64,000 nt of DNA, taken from positions 74,705 through 138,704 of the forward strand of contig JABABI010000007.1 of assembly GCA_014238335.1 (NCBI GenBank). Direction: 5' to 3'. The first letter of the stretch is position 1. Each line of letters starts with the position of its first letter. A model generated the notes under the pieces. That model saw nothing but the letters and a program-made list of their open reading frames with translations. It searched no databases and was not told the DNA's origin. Below are positions 17,714-26,205 of this stretch, one piece after another. A program made the translations under genes and the position numbers. This stretch comes from Fuerstiella sp. (lineage in GTDB: Bacteria > Planctomycetota > Planctomycetia > Planctomycetales > Planctomycetaceae).

Positions 17714-19072
17714 ATGAACCAAACCATTGATCCGGAATGGGCGTGGTCGGAATACCAGCCTACCGCGGAAACACCGTGGAACCTCCGCGCGGCGGCGCAT
17801 CTGTATCGGCGAGCGGGTTTCGGGGCGAATCGCGAGGAACTGACCGCTGCTGTGGAGGCAGGGGCCATTGCCGCAGCGGAAAATCTGCTGAACGCCACCG
17901 CTGAGCCTGAAGACTATCAGAACGAAGTGGCGGATCTGGCACACGCCAGCATGGCCTCGGGCAACGTGCAGCAACTGTCCGCGTGGTGGGCGTATCGCAT
18001 GCTGTCAACGCCCGCTCAACTGTTGGAAAAGGCAACCCTGCTGTGGCACGGGCACTTCGCCACCAGCGCGCAGAAGGTCGAAGATGCGGAACTGATGTTC
18101 GACCAGAATAACCTGTTGCGAAAATACGCACTGGGAGATTTTGCTCAGCTGTTACTGGAAATCTCGCGTGACCCGGCGATGTTGATTTACCTGGATTCCG
18201 TCACGAATCGCAAAGCGCATCCCAACGAAAACTATGCCCGCGAGATCATGGAATTATTCTGCCTGGGTGAAGGCAATTACACAGAGAACGACATTCGTGA
18301 GTTGGCTCGCTGTTTTACGGGTTGGGAAGTCAAGAACAGGAAGTTCCGTTTCAACCGCTATCAACACGACACAAAATCAAAGTCGTTTCTCGGTCGCACG
18401 GGGAATTTTGGTGGCGAAGAAGGCGTGCAAATTGTTGTCGACCAGGACGCCGCACCGCAGTTTATCGCGATGAAGCTGGTGCTGTTTCTGGTAATGGATG
18501 AACCATCGCCGTCGGCAGAACTGCTCGCACCGCTGGCCAGCGAACTGCGCGAAAACCAGATGCTGATCGCTCCCACCGTGCGGCGTATTTTGACCAGCAA
18601 CGTGTTTTATTCGTCGCGCGCGAAAGGACGCAAAGTCCGTTCACCGGTGGAACTGGCCATCGGCTTTCTGCGCTCGCTGGAAGGATCCACAAATTCGTAC
18701 GAGCTTGCTGAGAAGCTGCAGACATTGGGTCAGGGGCTGTTGTATCCACCCAGCGTCAAAGGCTGGGACGGCGGACGCACGTGGGTGAATTCGTCCACGT
18801 TGCTGGGTCGGTCAAACTTGATTCGCGGCCTGCTGGATCACGAAAAGACCCGATTCGGCAGATTGACGCTGGGCGATTATCTGGCCAAACAGGGTGCCGA
18901 GTCAGCCGACGAGATCATCGAGTGGTTTCAGACATCGTTGTTCGCAGTCGAGATTCCTGCTGCCGCACGCGACCGAATTCGAATGTTGTTCGGCAACGGA
19001 GATAACCGCACCGAGAAACTCAAAGATGCCGTCCATGCACTGTGTACGCTGCCGGAATTTCAATTGTGTTGA
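17714..19072 (+). CDS. DUF1800 family protein
   Basis: DUF1800 protein of 452 residues, recognised by AAAHLYRRAGFGANREEL near residue 25, LLEKATLLWHGHFATSAQKV near 105, and NRKAHPNENYAREIMELFCLGEGNYTENDI near 165-195, all diagnostic blocks. The family is common in planctomycetes and usually sits directly upstream of a DUF1501 gene, but no DUF1501 gene follows here; the next gene is a convergent sulfatase. No clear signal peptide is present, as is common for the family. The ATG at 17714 is preferred over 17681 because the family homology starts soon after it. Function unknown. Confidence 0.88.
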   Translation: MNQTIDPEWAWSEYQPTAETPWNLRAAAHLYRRAGFGANREELTAAVEAGAIAAAENLLNATAEPEDYQNEVADLAHASMASGNVQQLSAWWAYRMLSTPAQLLEKATLLWHGHFATSAQKVEDAELMFDQNNLLRKYALGDFAQLLLEISRDPAMLIYLDSVTNRKAHPNENYAREIMELFCLGEGNYTENDIRELARCFTGWEVKNRKFRFNRYQHDTKSKSFLGRTGNFGGEEGVQIVVDQDAAPQFIAMKLVLFLVMDEPSPSAELLAPLASELRENQMLIAPTVRRILTSNVFYSSRAKGRKVRSPVELAIGFLRSLEGSTNSYELAEKLQTLGQGLLYPPSVKGWDGGRTWVNSSTLLGRSNLIRGLLDHEKTRFGRLTLGDYLAKQGAESADEIIEWFQTSLFAVEIPAAARDRIRMLFGNGDNRTEKLKDAVHALCTLPEFQLC

Positions 19073-19131
19073 GTCCGCGAAACTCGTTTTCCCGCTCCAC
19101 AGCTCCAACATTGTGACAGCGACCGAACCTG

Positions 19132-20682
19132 TCATTCGCTGACACTCTTGGGGCCCGCCATCGCAGTGTCAACTTCAACATCGTCGCCCATCTCACGATG
19201 AAACTTGCCCTTCGCTCCGCGCAGGACGACTCGGTTTTCAATCCAATTGTCGCGGTACCAGGTGCAGGGTTTGAATTCGTCGTGGACAGCCAGCCGTTTC
19301 TCGATTAGCCGCTGCCGCAGACGTGTCAGGTCCTCAGCAAAATCGGCGTTGCCAACGAGATTCGTGGATTGTTCCGGATCGTTTCTGTTATCGAACAACA
19401 GCTCTTCTCCGTCCACAAGGTATTGAGCATACGTGAATCGCTGATCGCGGACGGCACGCCACTCGAAGCCGTCTTTCCATTGAAACGTGTGTCCCATGCC
19501 CTGCAGCAACGCGAAGTCCGGTTCGCAGTTGCAGTCCACTCGCGTTGAGTCCGACAGATCGATGCCGTCCGTCGAATCCGGAAAGCCGACGCCCAGCATG
19601 CCACAGATTGTCGGCATGACATCGACAGATGAAATGCATGCGTTGGACCGTCGTTTCGCCGGAATTTTACCCGGCCAACGGATCAGCAGCGGAACGCGCG
19701 CCGATTTGTCGAAGAATGTCATTTTGAACACACGTGCATTCGCACCGAATTGTTCGCCGTGATCTGACGTGAAAATTACGATGGTGTTTCGTTCAAGTTG
19801 CTGATCGTCGATCGCTTTCAGCAACCGACCAATCTGTTCGTCCATCGCTGCGGTCATGGCGTAGTAAACCCGCATGTATTCAGGCAGATTTGCCTTCCAT
19901 TTATTCAGCCACTGTTTCGGATTGGTGTTCCGATCCATGTGTTTGTCGGGCACATCGCTCCAGGTTGAAGGAAGTGCGAATTCCACGTCCTTGAAGCGGT
20001 CGTACCACCACGGCGGTACGTTGTCTTTTGCCCAGGGATCGTGTGGAGGACTATACGACACGACCATGGCAAAGGGCAGCTTCGTTTGGGCATGATGTGC
20101 GAGTTGATCTATCGCCAGATCTGTGAAATGTGCCGGCCCCCAGCCTTCGATTTCATGCCGCTCAGCGGTGTCCTTAAAGTAGAACGCGTTGTAGTTGCCG
20201 TGGTTAAAATTGTACGCCGCCCAGAACCCATCGAACCCCAGTCGGTACGGGCCAGGCGGACAGAATGCGTTTCCCACGAATTTGTGTCGCCCTGCCTGGT
20301 TGGCCCACAGATGCCACTTGCCGATGTAGTCACACGTGTACCCCTTGGCCGACAGCAGATGTCCCAGCGTGTCATGATTCGGGTTAAGACGCAGTTCATT
20401 GACGGCCATGCCGTGGGTGCTGGCATACTTACCGGTCCACAGAGTTGCTCGCGTGGCGGCACACACCGGCGTATTGACAACATAGTTATCGAAACTGATG
20501 CCCGTGGCCGCAAGGCGATCAATGTTCGGTGTGATGGCTTTTGCGTCGCCCGCATAGCCACACGATTCATAGCGCAACTGATCGGCGATAATCAGCACCA
20601 CGTTGGGCCGCTGAATCTGAGCGATCGTCTGTGCCGGCGAACAGATCAGCGGCAGAAAAAGAAGAAGTAATCGAAGGGTCAC
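19132..20682 (-). CDS. Secreted sulfatase
   Basis: Type I sulfatase of 516 residues with a signal peptide (residues 1-21). RPNVVLIIADQLRYESCGYAG supplies the first metal ligand, D34. The signature CAATR (C74 to R78) carries the cysteine for formylglycine conversion; the third position is Ala rather than the commoner Pro, which is allowed. GKWHLW near 122 and IFTSDHGEQFG near 308 complete the active site. The start codon is GTG at 20682, with aaggtg about 8 bases upstream. It closes a four-gene minus-strand group with a glycosyltransferase, a hydrolase and a Dus enzyme, though spacings of 88-158 bases leave a common transcript uncertain. Confidence 0.9.
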   Translation of the reverse strand: MTLRLLLLFLPLICSPAQTIAQIQRPNVVLIIADQLRYESCGYAGDAKAITPNIDRLAATGISFDNYVVNTPVCAATRATLWTGKYASTHGMAVNELRLNPNHDTLGHLLSAKGYTCDYIGKWHLWANQAGRHKFVGNAFCPPGPYRLGFDGFWAAYNFNHGNYNAFYFKDTAERHEIEGWGPAHFTDLAIDQLAHHAQTKLPFAMVVSYSPPHDPWAKDNVPPWWYDRFKDVEFALPSTWSDVPDKHMDRNTNPKQWLNKWKANLPEYMRVYYAMTAAMDEQIGRLLKAIDDQQLERNTIVIFTSDHGEQFGANARVFKMTFFDKSARVPLLIRWPGKIPAKRRSNACISSVDVMPTICGMLGVGFPDSTDGIDLSDSTRVDCNCEPDFALLQGMGHTFQWKDGFEWRAVRDQRFTYAQYLVDGEELLFDNRNDPEQSTNLVGNADFAEDLTRLRQRLIEKRLAVHDEFKPCTWYRDNWIENRVVLRGAKGKFHREMGDDVEVDTAMAGPKSVSE

Positions 20683-20814
20683 TGTCGCACCTTGTCAGGA
20701 CGAAGCTCACGATGGGCACGAATGCGATGCACCGAAGTGTAGCAGTAGCAACTTCCGCCACTCTGCAGCTGCAACATTGCAAGCCGAAACCGCTGCACGT
20801 CCGTGCGACACGCA

Positions 20815-21975
20815 CTAAGTTGTCGCACAATCTTCTTCGATGCTCCAGAATTCCGCCAGTTGGTCTGCTGCACTTTTTATGGTAAAATTGGTCTCCATGT
20901 GCTGCCGTGCCGACGCGGCCAGTGAACGGCAAAGCTCGGTGTTCGACAGCGCTTTGTCAATGCAGGTTTGAAGTGAAGCAACATCTCCGGGTGAAACCAG
21001 AATCACATCCGTGTCCGGGCGCAGCATCTCTGCCGTGCCACCAACGTCAGTGGCGATCACAGGTAAGCCACTGGACGCAGCTTCCAGCAAAGTTCGTCCG
21101 AATGGTTCCTGGCGAGCGGCATGCACCAGAAGGTCAGCGGCGTTCATCAAATCCGGGATGTTGTCCCGGTAACCGAGCATGTGCAGGTGCGAGCCACAAC
21201 CTGCGCCTGTGAACGCGTGTTGAATCGCGGCCTCGTAGTCGACGCTTTCCTGCTTTGTTGAATGTCTCTGACCAACGATAGCAAGGTGGACGTCGCGGCG
21301 ATCCCGCAGAAGGCCGACAACAGATTTTGCCAGATCCAGTTGTCCCTTCCGCAGACAGATTTGCCCCACGTTCAGCAAAATCCTGTGGCCTGCCGGGACT
21401 GATGGGAACAGTTTCGAGCGAGGTGTCCTGTTGTCGCGAGGCTGAAAGCGTTCCGTATCGACACCGTTGTAAACGACGCAGCAGCGCGACGGGTCAAGCC
21501 CCTGTTCGACATGAAAGTCGTAAGTAGCCTTCGAAACGGCGATCAGTCCGTCATTTCGATTCAGATCTGACACCGTTTTTTTTTTCAGTCTAATGATGTC
21601 GCGAAGGTGACCGGTTCGTTTCAACCGTGGCAGAGCAGCGGTCGCAAGCTGTCCGGTAAGCCGGGACATGGACAGGCTGTTGGCATGCAGAATACCCGGC
21701 CGCAATTCCTTCAGCAGGCCTGACAGCCGCTGCTCGATCACGTCGAAGGGTAACTTTTCGCCGGCTTCGCTTCGGACGCTGAAATGCCGCTGAGAGATCT
21801 GTCGTCGAGACAGTTCGTCTGCCAGCAGGCCGGTCGCTGGTGCCAGCGCTGTGAACTGAAAAACACAGTTCTTCTGCAGCGTGTCCAGCACGGACAACAT
21901 CGAATGTTCTCCCCCGTTTAATGTGGGGAATTCGAACAGCACGGCGACGTGCTGCACGCTGGTCGGTTTTGACAT
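20815..21975 (-). CDS. Glycosyltransferase family 4 (GT-B fold)
   Basis: Retaining glycosyltransferase of 386 residues, cytoplasmic or membrane-associated, transferring a sugar from a nucleotide donor. FEFPTLNGGEHSML near the N-terminus is the glycine-rich acceptor loop. VVYNGVDTERFQP and HRILLNVGQICLRKGQ mark the inter-domain region. EPFGRTLLEA is the E-x7-E donor-binding motif, followed by GLPVIATDVGGTAEML. An in-frame GTG at 22005 could add ten residues; the ATG at 21975 is used because homology begins immediately after it, though neither has a strong ribosome-binding site. The acceptor is not predictable. Confidence 0.88.
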   Translation of the reverse strand: MSKPTSVQHVAVLFEFPTLNGGEHSMLSVLDTLQKNCVFQFTALAPATGLLADELSRRQISQRHFSVRSEAGEKLPFDVIEQRLSGLLKELRPGILHANSLSMSRLTGQLATAALPRLKRTGHLRDIIRLKKKTVSDLNRNDGLIAVSKATYDFHVEQGLDPSRCCVVYNGVDTERFQPRDNRTPRSKLFPSVPAGHRILLNVGQICLRKGQLDLAKSVVGLLRDRRDVHLAIVGQRHSTKQESVDYEAAIQHAFTGAGCGSHLHMLGYRDNIPDLMNAADLLVHAARQEPFGRTLLEAASSGLPVIATDVGGTAEMLRPDTDVILVSPGDVASLQTCIDKALSNTELCRSLAASARQHMETNFTIKSAADQLAEFWSIEEDCATT

Positions 21976-22063
21976 TTTTTTCGGAGCCGGAATCGTTTCG
22001 ATCACGTCGGTCCAAAGCTACCCAACGCTCAGTTGCTCACAATACGGCAGCGTGAGTCCGAAA

Positions 22064-23173
22064 TCAACGGCGTTCGTTCAACAGCCAGTCGACGACTCGC
22101 CAGTCCATCCAGCGCTGATCCGCATCAACGCCCTTCCGCCCCATGAAACCCAGGTGCCCACCGTGCTTTGTCAGACACAGCTCCACGTTTGATGGAAGCT
22201 GCAGTCGCTTCAGTGGTGCGGAACTCACCATAGGGTCGTCTTCGGCTGCGAGAATTGCCGTGGAGACGGAGATGTTGCCGATGAAGGGCCTGGCAGATGC
22301 TTCCGTATAATAGTGTTCGGCCGAATCGAAACCCGAAGCAGGTGCCGTGTACAGTTCATCAAACTCAATGATGCTCCGCGGCAGACGCTTTGCCCATGCC
22401 AGCGGCACATCGTCTCGCCATTGCGGTTTACCCGCCAATTGATTCACCAGTTGACGGGCAAAGTACCAGTCGTAGCGCTGCCCCATTCGAGTCGTCCCCA
22501 GCTGCTCAACGCAGTGCTGCAGATCCACAGGTGGGCAGATGGCAACAGCGCGAAACAAACTCGGCGGCAGCCCGGCCGGATCGTCGCCCAGGTACCTGAG
22601 CAGCAGGTTGCCACTGAGTGAGAAACCAGCCACGGAAATGGGCGAACCAGGGCACAGACGTTCGAGCATCCGGATCGCTGATTCCAAATCTCGAGTGCGT
22701 CCGGCGTGATAAGGGTTCTCTGCCAGATGTTCGCCAGCACCACACCCGCGATGATCCATTCGAAACACGCGGGCATTGCGACGCTTAAGTTTGGACGCGG
22801 TTCGGGCCATGTATCCGCTTTGATGGCAACCGGCCATGCCATGCATCAGGAGAACCACATGATCGCCACGAGACCATTCCTCCGGTCTGTCATCATGCAG
22901 AACAGCAAAGTCTCCGTCCGGAAAACAAATTTTTCTTTGTACCGTGCCTGTGATCGTCGGCCGCGCCGGGCGAAACGCTCCGAACAACGTCTGCAGGTGT
23001 CCGTTGCTGAGTCCGGCAGCAGGTTCGAATGGTGCAATAGCGGAGAACGACTCGCGAGGCATGAGGTTTGGTGTGGAAGGCGCACGGAATTTCGACAGGA
23101 AGTCACTGGCACGATCGCCGGTGATTTTGGTTTTGCCTCGCTGTTCAGGCATTCGTTGCCACTCGCGTATCAT
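22064..23173 (-). CDS. YheT-like alpha/beta hydrolase
   Basis: Alpha/beta-fold hydrolase of up to 369 residues, of the UPF0017/YheT type. AAGLSNGHLQTLFG near residue 52 and VVLLMHGMAGCHQSGYM near 105-121 match the family. GFSLSG near 186-191 provides the nucleophile serine, AAEDDPM the acid, and KHGGHLGFMG the histidine, so the catalytic triad is complete. Members act on small ester or lipid substrates; the specific substrate is unknown. The first ATG is annotated, but M8 or M38 (at 23062, just before the conserved region) are possible starts; none has a clear ribosome-binding site. Confidence 0.85.
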   Translation of the reverse strand: MIREWQRMPEQRGKTKITGDRASDFLSKFRAPSTPNLMPRESFSAIAPFEPAAGLSNGHLQTLFGAFRPARPTITGTVQRKICFPDGDFAVLHDDRPEEWSRGDHVVLLMHGMAGCHQSGYMARTASKLKRRNARVFRMDHRGCGAGEHLAENPYHAGRTRDLESAIRMLERLCPGSPISVAGFSLSGNLLLRYLGDDPAGLPPSLFRAVAICPPVDLQHCVEQLGTTRMGQRYDWYFARQLVNQLAGKPQWRDDVPLAWAKRLPRSIIEFDELYTAPASGFDSAEHYYTEASARPFIGNISVSTAILAAEDDPMVSSAPLKRLQLPSNVELCLTKHGGHLGFMGRKGVDADQRWMDWRVVDWLLNERR

Positions 23174-23331
23174 TCAATGTTGTGAAGGCAGGCTGACAGT
23201 TCGAAGTATTGTCGGACTAGGTATTGATCTGTCCAGCCGGATTCGGTCAATCACCTGTCAATATCTTGATTAGACTCCGGACATCTCACGGTCGATTAAT
23301 CGTTTATTCGACATCGCTTCCCGGTGCGAAA

Positions 23332-24384
23332 TCACGCAGTCACATCGGAGGCCGGAGGTTTTGGCACCCCGGGATAAACAGGATAGACCCCAGGCCGATC
23401 ACTGGTGTACCAGTGCTTAATAACACTGTTCCATGTGCGGGCATCTCCCACCCGAATGAAATCCGCTTTGACATCGTCAGCGTCGGGATGCCAGTCGGCA
23501 TAGCGCATGCCGAACTTGCGCATCTGCTTGACAGCTCGTTTCGAAGAGTACGCGATTTCGGCAAAGCGGAAATGTTCGAGCAACGCTTCTTTCTGCTCCG
23601 TGACAGACGGAGGCGATGGTAACGGGTGTCCTGCCAGCAGCGCTCTGGCCTGCTCAAAGATCCACGGATTGCCAATGGAACCTCGTGCTGCAGTAACACC
23701 CTTCACTCCCGTTTCGCGAATCATGCGCACGCAGTCTTCCGCACAAAAAAGATCGCCGCTGCCCAGAATTGTGTTGTCCGGGAAATCGGCGCACAGGTCG
23801 GCCAGAAAACTCCAGTTGCTAGGCCCGTTGTATCGCTGTTGCACAGTTCGACCATGGACAGTAATTGCAGAGACGCCTTCTTTGAAAGCGCCTGAAAAAA
23901 TCTGCAGAAACTGATCGCGACTTTGCTCTGTGTCGTCCACGCCGCGCCGCATCTTGACAGTGACCGGGACTCGATCCGGAACGGCGCCCCTGACTCTTCG
24001 AACGATCTCCAGCGCGATGTCAGGCTGCCCCAGATGAAATCCGCCACGGCAACGACCGAGCGCCTTTTTTACCGGACACCCAAAGTTGATGTCGATCACA
24101 TCAAAACCGGCCTCCACCAAACGCACTGCTGCAGACGGGAACTCTGATGGATCGGCTCCCATCAGCTGAGCACCGGCCGGATGATCATCCTCGGTCACCA
24201 TCAGAAACCGTTTCGTCCTTGCGCGATCCTTCAGAGAATTGACGAAGGAATCGATCATGACTTCGCAGATGGTGTAGGGAGCTCCCATCTGGCGGGCCAT
24301 AGCGCGCATGGGCCAGTCGCTGTAGCCACTCAATGCGGCCTGAACGACGGGAAGGTCGAATTCGAATTGACCAATGCGAAGCAT
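23332..24384 (-). CDS. dus: tRNA-dihydrouridine synthase
   Basis: FMN-dependent reductase that converts uridine to dihydrouridine in tRNA, about 350 residues. QAALSGYSDWPMRAMARQMGAPYTICEV at the N-terminus, DINFGCPVKK with the catalytic cysteine near residue 96, VTVKMRRGVDD, ITVHGRTVQQRYNGPSNW and GVTAARGSIGNPWIF are classic Dus blocks. The frame is open to 24699, but the upstream 105 codons lack family character; the ATG at 24384 begins directly before the conserved domain (the ATG at 24420 is an alternative). Which of DusA, B or C it matches best cannot be decided by eye. The C-terminal extension ends in a Pro-rich tail. Confidence 0.9.
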   Translation of the reverse strand: MLRIGQFEFDLPVVQAALSGYSDWPMRAMARQMGAPYTICEVMIDSFVNSLKDRARTKRFLMVTEDDHPAGAQLMGADPSEFPSAAVRLVEAGFDVIDINFGCPVKKALGRCRGGFHLGQPDIALEIVRRVRGAVPDRVPVTVKMRRGVDDTEQSRDQFLQIFSGAFKEGVSAITVHGRTVQQRYNGPSNWSFLADLCADFPDNTILGSGDLFCAEDCVRMIRETGVKGVTAARGSIGNPWIFEQARALLAGHPLPSPPSVTEQKEALLEHFRFAEIAYSSKRAVKQMRKFGMRYADWHPDADDVKADFIRVGDARTWNSVIKHWYTSDRPGVYPVYPGVPKPPASDVTA

Positions 24385-24754
24385 GTGATGACGGTCGAAT
24401 ACTGAGTTTGCTGCATTCATGCATGAACGAATGTTGTCGCTGAGTCGAATGCAGCGACCAACGGGAGCGGACCACGACATTCCGAGCGGTAGCTCGCATC
24501 GGCTGGCGGGCAGCCCCGCATTAGGGATAGGCAGCAGACAGTTGCCCATCCTATCATGACGTGGACGGAATACACCGTGATTCGTGTTGAGTCCTCGTAG
24601 CGGTGGCAGCAAACGATGGACAGGAAGGTCGCGATTCCTGGTCGAACCCGGGAATCGCGGGCGTGTCCTTCTGTTATCCTTATCTGCACATCGCCACAAT
24701 CAATCGTTCCCGGGAAGTGCCGCTTTCACAATTACGATGTAAGAGAGCTCCGAA
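24385..24754. other. Divergent intergenic region, dus to hypothetical
   Basis: This spans the divergent promoters of dus and the following gene. A perfect 8-bp inverted repeat (gcgattcc at 24631-24638 and ggaatcgc at 24651-24658) lies midway and could be an operator or a leader hairpin. No coding sequence with family character was seen. Confidence 0.4.
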
Positions 24755-25384
24755 ATGGATCAACTTGTCTCTGCGGTCAACGATCTGATTGCCGATCACT
24801 GGGTCAAATTCGCTACGGCCGCCGGCTTCACGGCCATTGGCTGGATGTTCGCCCGGTGGCGAAACGCCCATGAATGGAAGCAGCGTGAATTCTTTCATCG
24901 CATCAACTTTTCACTCAACTCCATTCACGAACAGACGTTGCGAATCCGCACGCTGTGCGAAAAGTCCAGCAGCGACGTATTTCTTAACGAAACGGCTGTG
25001 CGGCAGCTGACGGCGGCAGCCCAGCAAACGACACCTGGAAGTCCGCAGATTCCACTTCCCAAAGATGATTATTGGTATTTCCTGAATGCGGTCCTGAATG
25101 AATTGTCTGAACAGTTTGCGGACGGGTTGCTGGCACGGGAAGCGGGTAAGCCCGTAACGTCCGTTCAATACATGATTTGTCTCACAAATGAATGTGATGG
25201 CGACACCCGAACTCGCAAGATTCGCGCCCTCGTCACGAGACGGGATTTGTTGACGAACCTGCCTGAAGAGAAGCCGAAGTTTGAGAGCCCACACCACCAT
25301 ATTCGTTGGGAAACAATGCTGCATCTGGCCGAACTGTACAAAAAGAAGCCGTGGCAGTTTCTGGAGGTGGAGCTGGTCACTTGA
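24755..25384 (+). CDS. Membrane-anchored hypothetical protein
   Basis: Conserved-looking protein of 209 residues with one N-terminal membrane segment (FATAAGFTAIGWMFARW, about 19-35), so a small periplasmic or outer N-tip and a cytoplasmic body. The body is mostly helical, with no enzyme motif that I recognise; an LPKDDYWYFLNAVLNELSEQF block and a HHHIRWETMLHLAELY block near the C-terminus look like conserved surfaces. The ATG is preceded by agagag at 9-10 bases, and the coding frame shows normal composition. Function unknown; it stands alone between dus and rplX. Confidence 0.65.
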   Translation: MDQLVSAVNDLIADHWVKFATAAGFTAIGWMFARWRNAHEWKQREFFHRINFSLNSIHEQTLRIRTLCEKSSSDVFLNETAVRQLTAAAQQTTPGSPQIPLPKDDYWYFLNAVLNELSEQFADGLLAREAGKPVTSVQYMICLTNECDGDTRTRKIRALVTRRDLLTNLPEEKPKFESPHHHIRWETMLHLAELYKKKPWQFLEVELVT

Positions 25385-25521
25385 AGCTGCTGGGCCGCCT
25401 TAACGCAGCATTTGCCCTCAACCCGGCCAAACATTGGAGATGCTGGGTTGATTCCGGCGCAGAAAGTCGTCATTCTTCCCCGCTTCGCTTCGCAATGGGT
25501 TGTGGCGTTTCCCTTCCCGAA

Positions 25522-25575
25522 TCGGTCGAAACGCTGAATTGAGTCCCCATATTCGGTCGATGATGTTTCGACCGA
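25522..25575 (+). promoter_or_regulatory. Leader with competing stem-loops before rplX
   Basis: tcggtcgaaac at 25522-25532 is perfectly complementary to gtttcgaccga at 25565-25575 (11 bp). A second copy of tcggtcga at 25553-25560 can pair instead with tcgaccga at 25568-25575 (8 bp, 7-base loop). The two helices are mutually exclusive because they share the right arm. The elements end about 70 bases before the rplX ATG. This arrangement fits an autoregulatory or attenuator leader of a ribosomal protein gene, but that is inference. Confidence 0.45.
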
Positions 25576-25643
25576 GCTGCTGCTCAGCCCGTCAACGCAT
25601 TCGTTGATGGTCCTAAACTTCGTTGGTGAAAAAGGTTACGGCA

Positions 25644-25979
25644 ATGAAAATCCGCAAAGGTGATACAGTTGAAGTGATCACTGGTGATGACAAGGGCACT
25701 CGCGGAACCGTCCTTTCCGTTGATGTCAAAAACGGCAAGGTTGTCGTCGAAGGCGTCCACAAAGTGTACAAGCACGTTCGTCGTGGCCACCCCAAGAGTC
25801 CTCAGGGCGGGCGATTGCATATGGAACTGGCCATTGACGCGACGAACTGCCAGTTGATTTGCCCGGAAACCAACAAGCCGACTCGCGTGGGCGTCAGAAT
25901 CGCGGCAGATGGCAGCAAAGAACTGTTTGCCAAACGCAGTGGTGCTCGACTGCGACAGCTGGCGCCCGCCAAGAAGTAG
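25644..25979 (+). CDS. rplX: 50S ribosomal protein L24
   Basis: Assembly-initiator protein of the large subunit, 111 residues. The KOW motif is obvious: KIRKGDTVEVITGDDKGTRGTVLSVD at residues 2-27, followed by VVEGVHKVYKHVR. The ATG at 25644 has aagg about 10 bases upstream; an in-frame TTG at 25623 is less likely. L24 is normally encoded in the spc operon after L14; here it is a single gene with its own structured leader and a strong terminator, and no other ribosomal genes are adjacent. Confidence 0.95.
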   Translation: MKIRKGDTVEVITGDDKGTRGTVLSVDVKNGKVVVEGVHKVYKHVRRGHPKSPQGGRLHMELAIDATNCQLICPETNKPTRVGVRIAADGSKELFAKRSGARLRQLAPAKK

Positions 25980-26019
25980 GCAGGGCAACCAGCTGACGGT
26001 GGAATCTGAATCAATCAAA

Positions 26020-26054
26020 GACGCCCGGTGAACGAATCACCGGGCGTCTTTTTT
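26020..26054 (+). terminator. Intrinsic terminator of rplX
   Basis: A perfect 12-bp stem (gacgcccggtga paired with tcaccgggcgtc), a 5-base loop and a run of six T residues immediately after. It lies 40 bases past the rplX stop and closes that single-gene transcript. Confidence 0.95.
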
Positions 26055-26205
26055 GTTGGTTCCCTTCCGGTTATCATCGAAGCGGGCGGTATCGACCGCC
26101 AGCGGATTCGAGCGCCGCTCGGAGCTGAATAATTATCTTAAACGAGTAGCCAACGACTTCGGTTGACCTCCGTCGTCATTGCCACCAAACATCGAGGCCC
26201 ACAAC

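Noticed and set aside
24631..24658. gcgattcc...ggaatcgc stem with a tcgaaccc loop as a possible tRNA T-arm
   Set aside because: No acceptor, D or anticodon stems can be built around it, and the stem is longer than a T-stem.
23332..24699. Long version of the Dus protein starting at 24699
   Set aside because: The extra 105 residues lack Dus character and the conserved domain begins right after the ATG at 24384.
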